This document shows positions 17,305 to 25,244 of a stretch of DNA of 64,000 nt, one piece after another. Source of the DNA: Paenibacillus soyae (GTDB lineage Bacteria > Bacillota > Bacilli > Paenibacillales > Paenibacillaceae). Every line of letters starts with the position of its first letter. Positions within the stretch are counted from its first letter, which is position 1. The position numbers were made by a program, and so were the translations under genes. The stretch lies in contig NZ_JANIPJ010000027.1 in NCBI RefSeq assembly GCF_024623455.1, positions 1 to 64,000 of the forward strand, in the 5' to 3' direction. The notes beneath the pieces were generated by a model. It saw only the letters and a program-made list of their open reading frames with translations, did no database searches and was not told the origin of the DNA.

Positions 17305-17757
17305 TTACTCCGGCATCATGCCCGTCGAGATCGCGATGCGGTTCCAAGCGTTGATCGTCACGATCGCCATGATGAGCTCGCCCATCTGCTTGCTGTCGAA
17401 GTGGCGGGCAGCTTCGTCGTATACGCTGTCCGGCACATGATTGTTCGCGATGAGCGTCACGGCTTCCGTCAAGGCTAGGGCGGCTCTTTCCTTCTCGCTG
17501 AAGTACGGGGTATCTCTCCATGCGCTCAGCGCGTAGAGGCGCTGCTCGGTTTCTCCGGCCTTCCTAGCGTCCACCGTATGCATGTTGATGCAGAAAGCGC
17601 AGCCGTTAATCTGGGATGCGCGGGTTTTGACCAGCTCGATCAGGCTGTGCTCCAGGCTGGAAGACTTCACGAATTTCTCCAAGCCCAGCATCGCTTGATA
17701 CGCGGCAGGGGCCTCGTTCAAGATTTTTACTCTTTCCGTAGCGTGTGCGTTTGTCAT
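17305..17757 (-). CDS. Carboxymuconolactone decarboxylase / AhpD-like protein
   Basis: 150 residues of the carboxymuconolactone decarboxylase-like family. The AhpD-type redox motif is present as CAFCINMH (Cys53, Cys56, His60), so a thiol peroxidase or oxidoreductase role is more likely than true decarboxylation. It lies 55 bp downstream of, and in the same direction as, an ECF41 sigma factor gene. Members of this family are the standard target of ECF41 sigma factors. An ECF41-like promoter lies directly upstream. The substrate is unknown. Confidence 0.93.
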   Translation of the reverse strand: MTNAHATERVKILNEAPAAYQAMLGLEKFVKSSSLEHSLIELVKTRASQINGCAFCINMHTVDARKAGETEQRLYALSAWRDTPYFSEKERAALALTEAVTLIANNHVPDSVYDEAARHFDSKQMGELIMAIVTINAWNRIAISTGMMPE

Positions 17758-17812
17758 TCTCCACCACTCCTCGTCATGATCTCGCCGGTCTGTACTTTGG
17801 CCGGCTATGCTT

Positions 17813-18709
17813 CTAAGACAAATCAGCGATCGAGTTTGTGACAGAAGTGAGCTTATCGGGATTCATAATTTGAAAAATCCGCTCGATCCGCTCCCCGGCG
17901 GCATCCCATTGGAACGTCACGACGCGCTTCGGCTCGCCATTCTCGAACAATAAAAGTCCATACTGGCCATTGACCAATGCGGGGATGTATCCGCGGCTGA
18001 CAATGCCTTTGCGGGCCAAGCCTTCGTAGAAGGCCGCGACGCGGTCGCGCCCGATGATCGGGAAGATGGCTGCCCGCACTTTGCCGCCGCCATCCGAGAT
18101 CATGACGGCATCCTCCGTCAGTATGCCAAGCAGAGCCTCCGTGTTGCCGGTTTCGGCCGCCGCGATGAACGCGCCCGCCAGCTCAGCCGCCCGCTCGCTT
18201 CGGAACGTCGGAATTTCCGGAACGGCGCCGAGCTTTTGCTTGGCACGGCTGATGATTTTGCGGCAGTTGGCTTCGGATTTGCCCACGATCCCGGCAATCT
18301 CGTCATAATCGAACGATAGCGTCTCCCGGAGCAGGAACACGGCCCGCTCGATGCCGCTCAGCTGCTCCAGCATGACGAGCATGGCGTAGGTGATCGTCTC
18401 GTTCCGCTCCCACAGCTCCAGCGGGTCGGACGGCAAGGCGGCTCCGTACGCGACGTCCGGCTCGGGCAGCCAGTTGCCGACGTACGTCTCCCGGCGTTTG
18501 CGGGCGGAGCTCTGCAGATTCAGGCAGCGGTTCGTGACCATTCGGGCCAAATACGCTTTTTCGTGCTCGATATGGGATTGGTCCCGTTGATAGTATTCGA
18601 GGAAGACGTCCTGCACGATATCCTCGGCATCGCCCTTGGAGCCGAGCATCCGGTACGCCAGGTTGGTCAGCAGGGGGCGGTGCGTCTCGTAGGTCGGGTT
18701 GGTGTTCAT
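17813..18709 (-). CDS. ECF41-type RNA polymerase sigma factor
   Basis: 298 residues. Region 2 is near residues 10-75 (LAYRMLGSKGDAEDIVQDVF) and region 4 near 105-160 (GIERAVFLLRETLSFDYDEI). A C-terminal SnoaL-like domain replaces an anti-sigma factor. The three ECF41 hallmarks are visible: WLPEP (80-84), DGGGK (206-210) and NPDKL (283-287). In this group the extension both activates and restrains the sigma factor. The start has GGAGG upstream. The stop lies just before the decarboxylase-like gene whose promoter overlaps its 3' end. Confidence 0.96.
   Translation of the reverse strand: MNTNPTYETHRPLLTNLAYRMLGSKGDAEDIVQDVFLEYYQRDQSHIEHEKAYLARMVTNRCLNLQSSARKRRETYVGNWLPEPDVAYGAALPSDPLELWERNETITYAMLVMLEQLSGIERAVFLLRETLSFDYDEIAGIVGKSEANCRKIISRAKQKLGAVPEIPTFRSERAAELAGAFIAAAETGNTEALLGILTEDAVMISDGGGKVRAAIFPIIGRDRVAAFYEGLARKGIVSRGYIPALVNGQYGLLLFENGEPKRVVTFQWDAAGERIERIFQIMNPDKLTSVTNSIADLS
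17817..17843 (-). promoter_or_regulatory. ECF41-type promoter for the decarboxylase-like gene
   Basis: On the minus strand the sequence reads TGTCACA - N16 - TGTC. ECF41 promoters described in other bacteria are TGTCACA - N16 - CGTC, so this differs by one base. It overlaps the last codons of the sigma gene and lies about 60 bp before the partner gene's start. Confidence 0.75.
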
Positions 18710-18753
18710 GGGCCAGGACCTCCGTTATCTATTATTTTTTTGGTAGACGATAG

Positions 18754-18783
18754 GTTTATAGAGAAGGTTGCACGGACATAATG
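18754..18783 (+). promoter_or_regulatory. Sigma-F-like promoter for spoIIR
   Basis: GTTTA (18754-18758), 15 bp, then GGACATAATG (18774-18783). The sigma-F consensus is GYATA - N15 - GGNNANANTR; the -10 matches fully and the -35 at four of five bases. spoIIR starts 64 bp downstream. Confidence 0.65.
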
Positions 18784-18847
18784 ACGGATAGAGACGTTCC
18801 GGAACGCAAGCAGACGCACCGGCGGGTGCGCGAGAGGAGCTTGTGTA

Positions 18848-19579
18848 ATGTCCCGAAATTATTCCTTTTATTCCGATTATACCGCTTATCGTGCAAGTGT
18901 TCGTCCGTACCGCATTCCATTCCGTTCATCTTACGGCTTTATTATAATGGCAATTCTTGTATTAATCATGAGCTGGGAAGCTCAGAAAATGGATGCCGCC
19001 ATCGTGCAGTCCAGCATTCCGGAAGAGGCGATCCGTCTTCGCATTCTCGCGAATTCCGACAGCGCGTCGGATCAGCTGGTGAAGCGCATCGTGCGCGATG
19101 AGGTCGTCCAAGCGATGAACAGCTGGGCAACGGGTCAAGAAACGATCGAGGAAGCGCGCGAGACGATCCGCAAGAAGCTTCCGGAGCTGCAGGGTATTGT
19201 CGCGAGCGTGCTGGAGAGCAGAGGGTTCTCCTACGATTCCACTGCCGAGCTCGGGCTCGTCGATTTCCCAACCAAAATGTACGGCAGCGAAGTGTACCCG
19301 GCAGGCCAGTACGAAGCGCTGCTCATTACGATCGGCGAGGGCAAAGGGCAAAACTGGTGGTGCGTGCTGTTCCCTCCGCTCTGTTTTGTCGATGCGGCAA
19401 CGGGCGAAGCCTCGGCTGCTTCCGCCGAGATGGCGTCCGCTGATGCAGGGACGGACGGCGGCGTGAAGGCGGCTTCGGCTGACAGCGCGGATGTGGGAGC
19501 GGGCGAAGCTCCGAAAGCGAAGTTTTTCCTGTGGGAGCTGCTGCAGTCGTTCATCGATTGGATTAAATCGTTATTCTAA
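18848..19579 (+). CDS. spoIIR: Stage II sporulation protein R
   Basis: 243 residues. A membrane/signal segment (YGFIIMAILVLIMSW) near residues 30-45 is followed by the SpoIIR core PEEAIRLRILANSDSASDQL. The forespore secretes it toward the mother cell, where it triggers SpoIIGA to process pro-sigma-E. A low-complexity Ala/Ser/Asp linker (about 180-220) precedes a C-terminal amphipathic helix FFLWELLQSFIDWIKSLF. AGAGGAG lies upstream of the ATG. A sigma-F-type promoter precedes it, as expected for a forespore gene. Its place before ywlC is conserved in Bacillales. Confidence 0.95.
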   Translation: MSRNYSFYSDYTAYRASVRPYRIPFRSSYGFIIMAILVLIMSWEAQKMDAAIVQSSIPEEAIRLRILANSDSASDQLVKRIVRDEVVQAMNSWATGQETIEEARETIRKKLPELQGIVASVLESRGFSYDSTAELGLVDFPTKMYGSEVYPAGQYEALLITIGEGKGQNWWCVLFPPLCFVDAATGEASAASAEMASADAGTDGGVKAASADSADVGAGEAPKAKFFLWELLQSFIDWIKSLF

Positions 19580-19588
19580 AAAATATGG

Positions 19589-19622
19589 CGCCGCGTTCTC
19601 TTGGGAGGACGCGGCGTTTTTT
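19589..19622 (+). terminator. Terminator after spoIIR
   Basis: CGCCGCGTTCTC pairs with GAGGACGCGGCG (one G-T pair) and is followed by six T. Confidence 0.92.
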
Positions 19623-19813
19623 GCGATGACGCCGCAGGAAGCGTCGTCGAACGGATCTGCAAGAGTAAAAATCACTCCTGCACCCGAGGTAGTGCCGCCT
19701 GGCCAAGGAGTAGATCGCCGCTCTCCGTTACCCCCGCCGCACTCTCGGCAGTGAATATGCTATAATAGCGGTGAAATGGACACTATAGGCGAAAGCAAGG
19801 ATTGATTACCGAT

Positions 19814-20857
19814 ATGATCGATACGATAGTATGGCAGGAGCAAGGCATACAGCAAGCGGCGGAGACGCTTAGGCGCGGGGGGCTCGTGGCGTTTCCGACG
19901 GAGACGGTGTACGGCCTTGGAGCGGATGCGAGAAGCAGCGAAGCCGTGGCGGGCATCTTCGGGGCGAAGGGCCGGCCGTCGGATAATCCTCTTATCGTGC
20001 ACATCGCGGACAGAAGCCAGCTGGGCGAGCTCGTAGAGCCCTACCCCGCGCTCGCGGGGGAGCTGATGGAGCGGTTCTGGCCGGGGCCGCTGACGATCGT
20101 GCTGCCCGCGAAGCCGGGCGCGCTGTCGCCGCTCGTCACGGCGAATCTGCCGACGGTGGGCGTCCGGATGCCGGACCATCCCCTGGCGCTCGAGCTGCTG
20201 AGCCGTGCGGGCGTGCCGGTCGCCGCTCCAAGCGCGAACCGGTCCGGCCGCCCGAGCCCGACGCTGGCGGGCCATGTGCTGGAGGATCTCGGCGGTCGCA
20301 TTGACGGCGTCATCGACGGGGGCGCGACGGGAGTCGGCCTGGAGTCAACCGTGGTCGAGCTGGAGGGCAACGGCGCCATTCGTATTTTGCGACCGGGCGG
20401 CGTGACGGAGGAGGCTCTCAAGCGGGCTTTCCCGGCCGTCTCCGTTATCAGCGAAGCCGAGACGGGGGAGCAGCCCGCCAAGCCGCGTTCCCCCGGGATG
20501 AAATATACCCATTACGCTCCGAGAGGCGAGCTGACGGTCGTGCAAGGACCTGAAGAGCGGGTCATCTCGTATATCAACCTTCTGGCCGAGGAAGCCAGAC
20601 ATGAAGGAATGAAGACGGGCGTGCTGGCCTTCAGCGAGCATGCCGGCAGCTACAGAGCCGATCTGGTGCTCGATCTGGGCAGCGAGAACAGGCTGGACGA
20701 GGCGGCCCATCGGCTCTACGCCCACCTGAGAAAGCTCGACGAAGCCGGCGTCGGCCGGATTTGGTCGGAGGGCTGCGAGCCGGGCGGCTTGGGCGGCGCC
20801 CTGATGAACCGCATGCTGAAAGCGGCGGGCGGCCGCGCGATTCGATTAGACAGGTAG
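19814..20857 (+). CDS. ywlC: Threonylcarbamoyl-AMP synthase (Sua5/YwlC type)
   Basis: 347 residues from the ATG at 19814. The TTG at 19802 is in frame but directly abuts AAGGA, so the ATG is preferred. The N-terminal YrdC domain carries PTETVYGLGADA and RPSDNPLIVHI; the C-terminal Sua5 domain begins near PGMKYTHYAPRGELTVV. It makes threonylcarbamoyl-AMP from threonine, bicarbonate and ATP, the first step of tRNA t6A37 modification. An extended -10 (TGCTATAAT, 19758-19766) lies upstream. mntP follows. Confidence 0.96.
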   Translation: MIDTIVWQEQGIQQAAETLRRGGLVAFPTETVYGLGADARSSEAVAGIFGAKGRPSDNPLIVHIADRSQLGELVEPYPALAGELMERFWPGPLTIVLPAKPGALSPLVTANLPTVGVRMPDHPLALELLSRAGVPVAAPSANRSGRPSPTLAGHVLEDLGGRIDGVIDGGATGVGLESTVVELEGNGAIRILRPGGVTEEALKRAFPAVSVISEAETGEQPAKPRSPGMKYTHYAPRGELTVVQGPEERVISYINLLAEEARHEGMKTGVLAFSEHAGSYRADLVLDLGSENRLDEAAHRLYAHLRKLDEAGVGRIWSEGCEPGGLGGALMNRMLKAAGGRAIRLDR

Positions 20858-20935
20858 TGTTAGACAAGTAGTATGATTACCCTCTTGTCCGCATATGTTG
20901 GTAGAGAATGCGGCGGACATGGAGGGTTTATGCTA

Positions 20936-21493
20936 ATGGATGCTAGTGCATATGCGGGACAGTTTTTGACACTGCTCATCATTGCGATGGCGCTGGGGTT
21001 CGACGCGTTTTCGCTGGGACTGGGGATTGGACTGAAGGGAATCCGGCTGCTCGATATTTTGAAGCTGGGCGTTGTAATCGGTCTATTCCATATCATTATG
21101 CCGATCGGGGGCATTCTGACGGGACAGCTTGTCAGCGGCTTGCTGGGCGACGTGGCGACTTTGGCGGCGGGCGTGCTGCTTGTGCTTCTGGGCGGGCACA
21201 TGATCTACAGCTCCATCCGCGGGGAAGAGGTGCAGTCCTTCAATCACCGGTCGACGGTCGGACTTCTGGTGCTGGCGCTTAGCGTGAGCATCGACGCTTT
21301 CTCCGTGGGCGTGACGCTGGGAATGTTCTCCGCCAACATGCTGCTGACGATTCTGCTGTTCGGCTTCTTCGGCGGTCTGATGTCCATGCTGGGCCTGCTG
21401 CTTGGCCGGAAGGTGGGCGGCAAGCTGGGCGAATACGGCGAAGCTTGCGGCGGCGCGATATTGCTGGTGTTCGGCGTGATGTTTATTTTGTAG
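20936..21493 (+). CDS. mntP: Manganese efflux pump MntP (YwlD)
   Basis: 185 residues from the ATG at 20936, which has GGAGGG nine bases upstream; earlier in-frame starts lack this spacing. Six hydrophobic helices form two repeats carrying matching motifs GFDAFSLGLGIGL and SIDAFSVGVTLGM, whose Asp residues are part of the metal path. It exports excess Mn2+ from the cytoplasm. I see no yybP-ykoY riboswitch in the short gap upstream, so it may be carried by the ywlC transcript. Confidence 0.94.
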   Translation: MDASAYAGQFLTLLIIAMALGFDAFSLGLGIGLKGIRLLDILKLGVVIGLFHIIMPIGGILTGQLVSGLLGDVATLAAGVLLVLLGGHMIYSSIRGEEVQSFNHRSTVGLLVLALSVSIDAFSVGVTLGMFSANMLLTILLFGFFGGLMSMLGLLLGRKVGGKLGEYGEACGGAILLVFGVMFIL

Positions 21494-21529
21494 GAAACAG
21501 AGCTTACATCATCGGAAGGGGCTGACGTT

Positions 21530-22111
21530 ATGAAGCGAATATTGTTCATCTGTACCGGCAATACCTGCAGGTCGCCGATGGCGGAGGCGATGCTTCACCA
21601 TCTGGCCTTGAAGCGGGGCGTCGCCGTAGCCGTAAGGTCGGCGGGCGTCTCGACGATCGACGGTTTGCCGGTTTCCGCTAATACCTTGAACTCGCTCAAG
21701 GCGCGCAACATTGAGCATTCGGGTACCTCAAGGGCGCTTACGGCAGAGGCTGTCGGATGGGCCGACTTGATCCTGACGATGACGGCCGCGCATAAGCGGG
21801 ATTTGCTCCATTATCACCCGGGCGCGGTGGATAAGACATATACGCTGAAGGAATTTGCCTATCTGGATGATCGTCTTCAGCAGGATATATGGGAGCTGGA
21901 AGGTCTGTATACGGAGATGCAGATGAAAAGCGCGCTCGGCCAGCAGCTGACCGGAGAGGAGAGACAGCGCCTGCTCGAGCTGGAGAAACGCATACCGAGC
22001 TTCGATATCGCGGATCCGTTCGGGGGCTCGCAGTCACTCTACGACAGTTGTTCGCGGGAGATAGAGGAAGCGCTTGGCAGGATGCTGGACAAGTTGGCCA
22101 AACGGGGTTAA
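21530..22111 (+). CDS. ywlE: Protein-arginine phosphatase YwlE
   Basis: 193 residues of the low-molecular-weight phosphatase fold. The P-loop is CTGNTCRS (nucleophile Cys8, Arg14), with general acid Asp in ADPFGGS. The Thr within the P-loop marks arginine-phosphate specificity over tyrosine. It reverses McsB arginine phosphorylation, which tags proteins for ClpCP. It is about 40 residues longer than the B. subtilis protein because of a charged insertion (around ELEGLYTEMQMKSALGQQLT) before the acid loop. ATG has GAAGGGG upstream. Order mntP-ywlE-rpiB-ywlG-glyA is conserved. Confidence 0.93.
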   Translation: MKRILFICTGNTCRSPMAEAMLHHLALKRGVAVAVRSAGVSTIDGLPVSANTLNSLKARNIEHSGTSRALTAEAVGWADLILTMTAAHKRDLLHYHPGAVDKTYTLKEFAYLDDRLQQDIWELEGLYTEMQMKSALGQQLTGEERQRLLELEKRIPSFDIADPFGGSQSLYDSCSREIEEALGRMLDKLAKRG

Positions 22112-22247
22112 ATCGCGGCGTTTGCCGATTGATTTCTAGCGGGATTTGAGCTATGATGAGGGAGACAATAATGGTTTCCGATGTAACTGGCGACGGAAGT
22201 GGGCTAACCACGGTGGAGCATCGGAATATACGGCCGGTCGCCTGGGC

Positions 22248-22290
22248 AAAGAGCAGCATGCGTATTTTCGCATGTGTTGCTCTTTTTTTC
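22248..22290 (+). terminator. Terminator-like hairpin between ywlE and rpiB
   Basis: AGAGCAGCATGCG pairs with CGCATGTGTTGCTCT with one small mismatch and is followed by seven T, a C and six T. The 324-bp gap otherwise holds a doubtful 71-codon open frame (22171-22386) that runs through this hairpin. Confidence 0.65.
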
Positions 22291-22435
22291 TTTTTTCTGG
22301 GGGTTTTTCCGCAGAGTGGCGGCATTCAAGATCATGATGCCGAGGCGGCGGTCCTGCGACTTTTCGGACAAAACAAGGTATACTAGCTGCAGGGTGTTAT
22401 GAGCAACATACAACTTAACTTGGAGGGTGTTCGCT

Positions 22436-22894
22436 TTGAAAATTGCAATTGGCGCCGACCATGGAGGTTACCGTCTGAAAGACGAGCTTGTTCCGATTAT
22501 TGAATCGCTTGGCCATGAGATTCTGGACGTAGGCTGCAGCTGCGAGCAGTCGGTCGATTATCCGGATTACGCGCTGCCGGTATGCGAGATGGTGACCAGC
22601 GGCAAGGCCGACCGCGGCATCTTGATCTGCGGCACGGGCATCGGCATGTCGATCGCCGCGAACAAATATCCGGGCATTCGCTGCGCGCTGACGCATGATA
22701 TTTTCTCCGCCAAGGCGACTCGCGAGCATAACGACACGAACGTGCTTGCGATGGGCGAACGCGTCATCGGGCCGGGGGTTGCCGGAGAGATCGTCCGCGT
22801 ATGGCTGGAGACGCCGTTCTCGAATCAGGACCGTCATGTAGGCCGCATTAGCAAAGTCATGGAGCTGGAGAAACGATTCAGCGTTCACCCCTAA
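22436..22894 (+). CDS. rpiB: Ribose-5-phosphate isomerase B
   Basis: 152 residues from the TTG at 22436, which has GGAGGG eight bases upstream; a GTG at 22427 overlaps that site. Family motifs are IGADHGGYRLKDEL, DVGCSCEQSVDYPDYA and the catalytic Cys loop CGTGIGMSIAANKYPG. It interconverts ribose-5-phosphate and ribulose-5-phosphate in the pentose phosphate pathway. The gene is called ywlF in B. subtilis. ywlG follows 31 bp later. Confidence 0.96.
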   Translation: MKIAIGADHGGYRLKDELVPIIESLGHEILDVGCSCEQSVDYPDYALPVCEMVTSGKADRGILICGTGIGMSIAANKYPGIRCALTHDIFSAKATREHNDTNVLAMGERVIGPGVAGEIVRVWLETPFSNQDRHVGRISKVMELEKRFSVHP

Positions 22895-22925
22895 TCCCGG
22901 GAGCAAGGGAAGGAGCTGGAGCGAT

Positions 22926-23531
22926 ATGAGCGAGATGCCAGACATGAGGGAAGACCAAATCGCGTTAACCGTCGAGAAGGTGGTTCGCGAGCTGGCTGAA
23001 GCGGGTAAGTTACAAGCAGGGCAGCTGCTCGTCGTCGGGGCGAGCACGAGCGAGGTGCTAGGGAAGCGAATCGGGACATCCGGCGCGGTAGAGACCGCCG
23101 CCGCGATCTATGCGGGCGTCGAAGCGGTCCGTCAAGCGATCGGGTTCGTCCCCGTCTTCCAATGCTGCGAGCATCTGAACCGCGCGCTGGTCATCGACCA
23201 GACGATAGCGGAGAGGCTCGGACTCGAGATCGTCCACGCGGTGCCCGTGCCCCAGGCGGGCGGATCCATGGCGGCTTACGCCTACGGTCGGATGGAGCGT
23301 CCCTGCCTCGTCGAACGGATCGAAGCCCATGCCGGGATCGATATCGGCGACACGTTCATCGGGATGCATCTGAAGCGGGTAGCCGTTCCCGTCCGGCCTA
23401 CGGTCAAGTCGATCGGCGAAGCGCACGTCACCATGGCGTTCACAAGGCCGAAGCTGATCGGCGGAGCAAGAGCCGTGTACGATGAGACCTATCGGCTGCG
23501 GCCGGAACAGACCGCGCCGACCTGCGACTAA
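22926..23531 (+). CDS. ywlG: YwlG family conserved protein (DUF436)
   Basis: 201 residues matching the conserved YwlG/TIGR01440 family, with GQLLVVGASTSEVLGKRIGT and PVFQCCEHLNRALVIDQ recognisable. The family has no established biochemical function. It is soluble, with a conserved Cys-Cys pair and no export signal. Its position between rpiB and glyA is conserved in Bacillales. The ATG has GGAAGGAG upstream. A promoter for glyA may lie in the 36-bp gap but is not obvious. Confidence 0.93.
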   Translation: MSEMPDMREDQIALTVEKVVRELAEAGKLQAGQLLVVGASTSEVLGKRIGTSGAVETAAAIYAGVEAVRQAIGFVPVFQCCEHLNRALVIDQTIAERLGLEIVHAVPVPQAGGSMAAYAYGRMERPCLVERIEAHAGIDIGDTFIGMHLKRVAVPVRPTVKSIGEAHVTMAFTRPKLIGGARAVYDETYRLRPEQTAPTCD

Positions 23532-23567
23532 GTATAATAGGACATTCATTTTAAGGAGGATATAATA

Positions 23568-24815
23568 GTGGAACAACTACGCAAGCAAGATCCAGAGGTA
23601 CTGAAGGCGCTAAGCCTTGAACTGCAACGCCAACGCGACAACATCGAGCTGATCGCGTCGGAGAATATCGTCAGCGAAGCGGTGCTGGAAGCGATGGGCT
23701 CCGTCCTGACGAACAAATACGCGGAAGGCTACCCGAGCAAACGTTTCTACGGCGGCTGCGAGCACGTGGACATCGTGGAAGACATCGCGCGCGATCGCGC
23801 GAAGGAGCTGTTCGGCGCGGAGCACGCGAACGTGCAGCCGCACTCCGGCGCTCAAGCGAACATGGCCGTTTACCTGGCTACGCTCCAACCGGGCGACACC
23901 GTTCTCGGCATGAACCTGGCTCATGGCGGCCACTTGACTCACGGCAGCCCGGTTAACGCATCCGGCTTGCTCTATAACTTCGTGGCGTACGGCGTGCAAG
24001 AAGATACGATGACGATCGATTACGAAGAAGTGCGCAAGCTGGCGTTCAAGCATCGTCCTCGCCTTCTCGTGGCGGGCGCGAGCGCGTACCCGCGCGTCAT
24101 CGATTTCGAGAAGCTCGGCCAAATCGCGAACGAAGTCGGCGCGCTGTTCATGGTCGACATGGCGCATATCGCGGGTCTTGTAGCGGCAGGTCTGCACCCA
24201 AGCCCAGTGCCTCATGCGCACTTCGTGACGACGACGACGCACAAGACGCTTCGCGGACCTCGCGGCGGCATGATTCTCTGCCGCAAATCGTGGGCGGCGG
24301 CTATCGACAAAGCCGTATTCCCGGGCTCCCAAGGCGGACCTCTGATGCACATCATCGCGGCCAAAGCCGTTGCTTTCGGCGAAGCGCTTCAGCCTTCGTT
24401 TAAAGAGTACGCGAAGAACGTCGTGACGAACGCGAAGGTATTGTCCGAAGAGCTGATGGCCAAAGGCATTAACATCGTATCCGGCGGCACGGACAATCAC
24501 CTGATGCTGATCGACACGCGCAGCCTGAACATTACGGGCAAAGCGGCCGAGCACGTGCTGGACCAAGTGGGCATCACCGTGAACAAGAACGCGATTCCGT
24601 TCGACCCGACCAGCCCGTTCGTAACAAGCGGCATCCGCGTGGGCACGCCGGCGGCGACGACTCGCGGCATGGACGCCGAAGCGATGAAGGTCATCGCGGA
24701 AGTAATCGCGAACGTTCTGAAGAGTCCGGAGGATCAAGCCGTGCTGGACAAAGCGACAACTACGGTGCGCGAGCTGACGGCGAAGTACCCGCTGTACCCG
24801 AGCATGACATACTAA
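23568..24815 (+). CDS. glyA: Serine hydroxymethyltransferase
   Basis: 415 residues. This PLP enzyme interconverts serine and glycine with tetrahydrofolate, the main one-carbon source. The PLP lysine lies in VTTTTHKTLRGPRGG, and the substrate region IELIASENIVSEAVLEAMGS is canonical. The GTG start has AAGGAGG ten bases upstream. A fully palindromic terminator follows. Codon use favours GCG, CTG and CGC like other well-expressed genes here. Confidence 0.98.
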   Translation: MEQLRKQDPEVLKALSLELQRQRDNIELIASENIVSEAVLEAMGSVLTNKYAEGYPSKRFYGGCEHVDIVEDIARDRAKELFGAEHANVQPHSGAQANMAVYLATLQPGDTVLGMNLAHGGHLTHGSPVNASGLLYNFVAYGVQEDTMTIDYEEVRKLAFKHRPRLLVAGASAYPRVIDFEKLGQIANEVGALFMVDMAHIAGLVAAGLHPSPVPHAHFVTTTTHKTLRGPRGGMILCRKSWAAAIDKAVFPGSQGGPLMHIIAAKAVAFGEALQPSFKEYAKNVVTNAKVLSEELMAKGINIVSGGTDNHLMLIDTRSLNITGKAAEHVLDQVGITVNKNAIPFDPTSPFVTSGIRVGTPAATTRGMDAEAMKVIAEVIANVLKSPEDQAVLDKATTTVRELTAKYPLYPSMTY

Positions 24816-24830
24816 TCCGCTTACGGATAG

Positions 24831-24866
24831 AGAAACCGCCTTGGCGCATGCGCCAAGGCGGTTTCT
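24831..24866. terminator. Perfect 36-bp palindromic terminator after glyA
   Basis: AGAAACCGCCTTGGCGCA is followed at once by its exact complement. It lies between convergent genes and may serve both, though T-runs are short (GGTTTTGG on plus). Confidence 0.75.
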
Positions 24867-24908
24867 GGTTTTGGAGAGCCTCGGGAAGCCGAGCCGACAT
24901 GGCGCTCG

Positions 24909-25244
24909 CTACTCCAACCGAAAGTCGTGCACCCACATATTCATGTGGGGCAGCCAAGGCATTCCGGGGTGAAGCCGCAGAATATGCTGGTTGTACGCTT
25001 CTACGCTCTCATACCCTTCGGATTGCGCATCGTCATCGGACAGCTCGCCGACCTTCTGCCGGTATACGTCGATGACGACCAGCCGGCGCCCATGAAATGC
25101 AGTCGATTCCCCGGGATCGGCGTACCGCCCGTTCCTGCGGGTTGCGGTCTTGCGGCCGGCCAATACCAGCTGAATATCCGCTTCGAGCGTAATCAAACGA
25201 TCAATGGAGCAGGTCTTGGGCGGCAGTTGAAGCGGTGTGTTCAT
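24909..25244 (-). CDS. ASCH domain protein at end of germination operon
   Basis: 111 residues starting MNTPLQLPPKTCSIDRLITL. The ASCH signature is GRKTATRR near residues 30-37, and the end reads MPWLPHMNMWVHDFRLE. ASCH domains have a PUA-like beta barrel and are thought to bind RNA or nucleotides; most are uncharacterised. The ATG overlaps the TGA of the upstream gerB-type gene by four bases (ATGA), so translation is probably coupled. A longer open frame extends upstream to 26114, but that part is out of frame with the germination gene and is a shadow. The convergent glyA terminator lies beyond its stop. Confidence 0.85.
   Translation of the reverse strand: MNTPLQLPPKTCSIDRLITLEADIQLVLAGRKTATRRNGRYADPGESTAFHGRRLVVIDVYRQKVGELSDDDAQSEGYESVEAYNQHILRLHPGMPWLPHMNMWVHDFRLE

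Noticed and set aside
20858..20935. Mn-sensing yybP-ykoY riboswitch before mntP
   Set aside because: The gap after ywlC is under 80 bp and I see none of the conserved riboswitch core.
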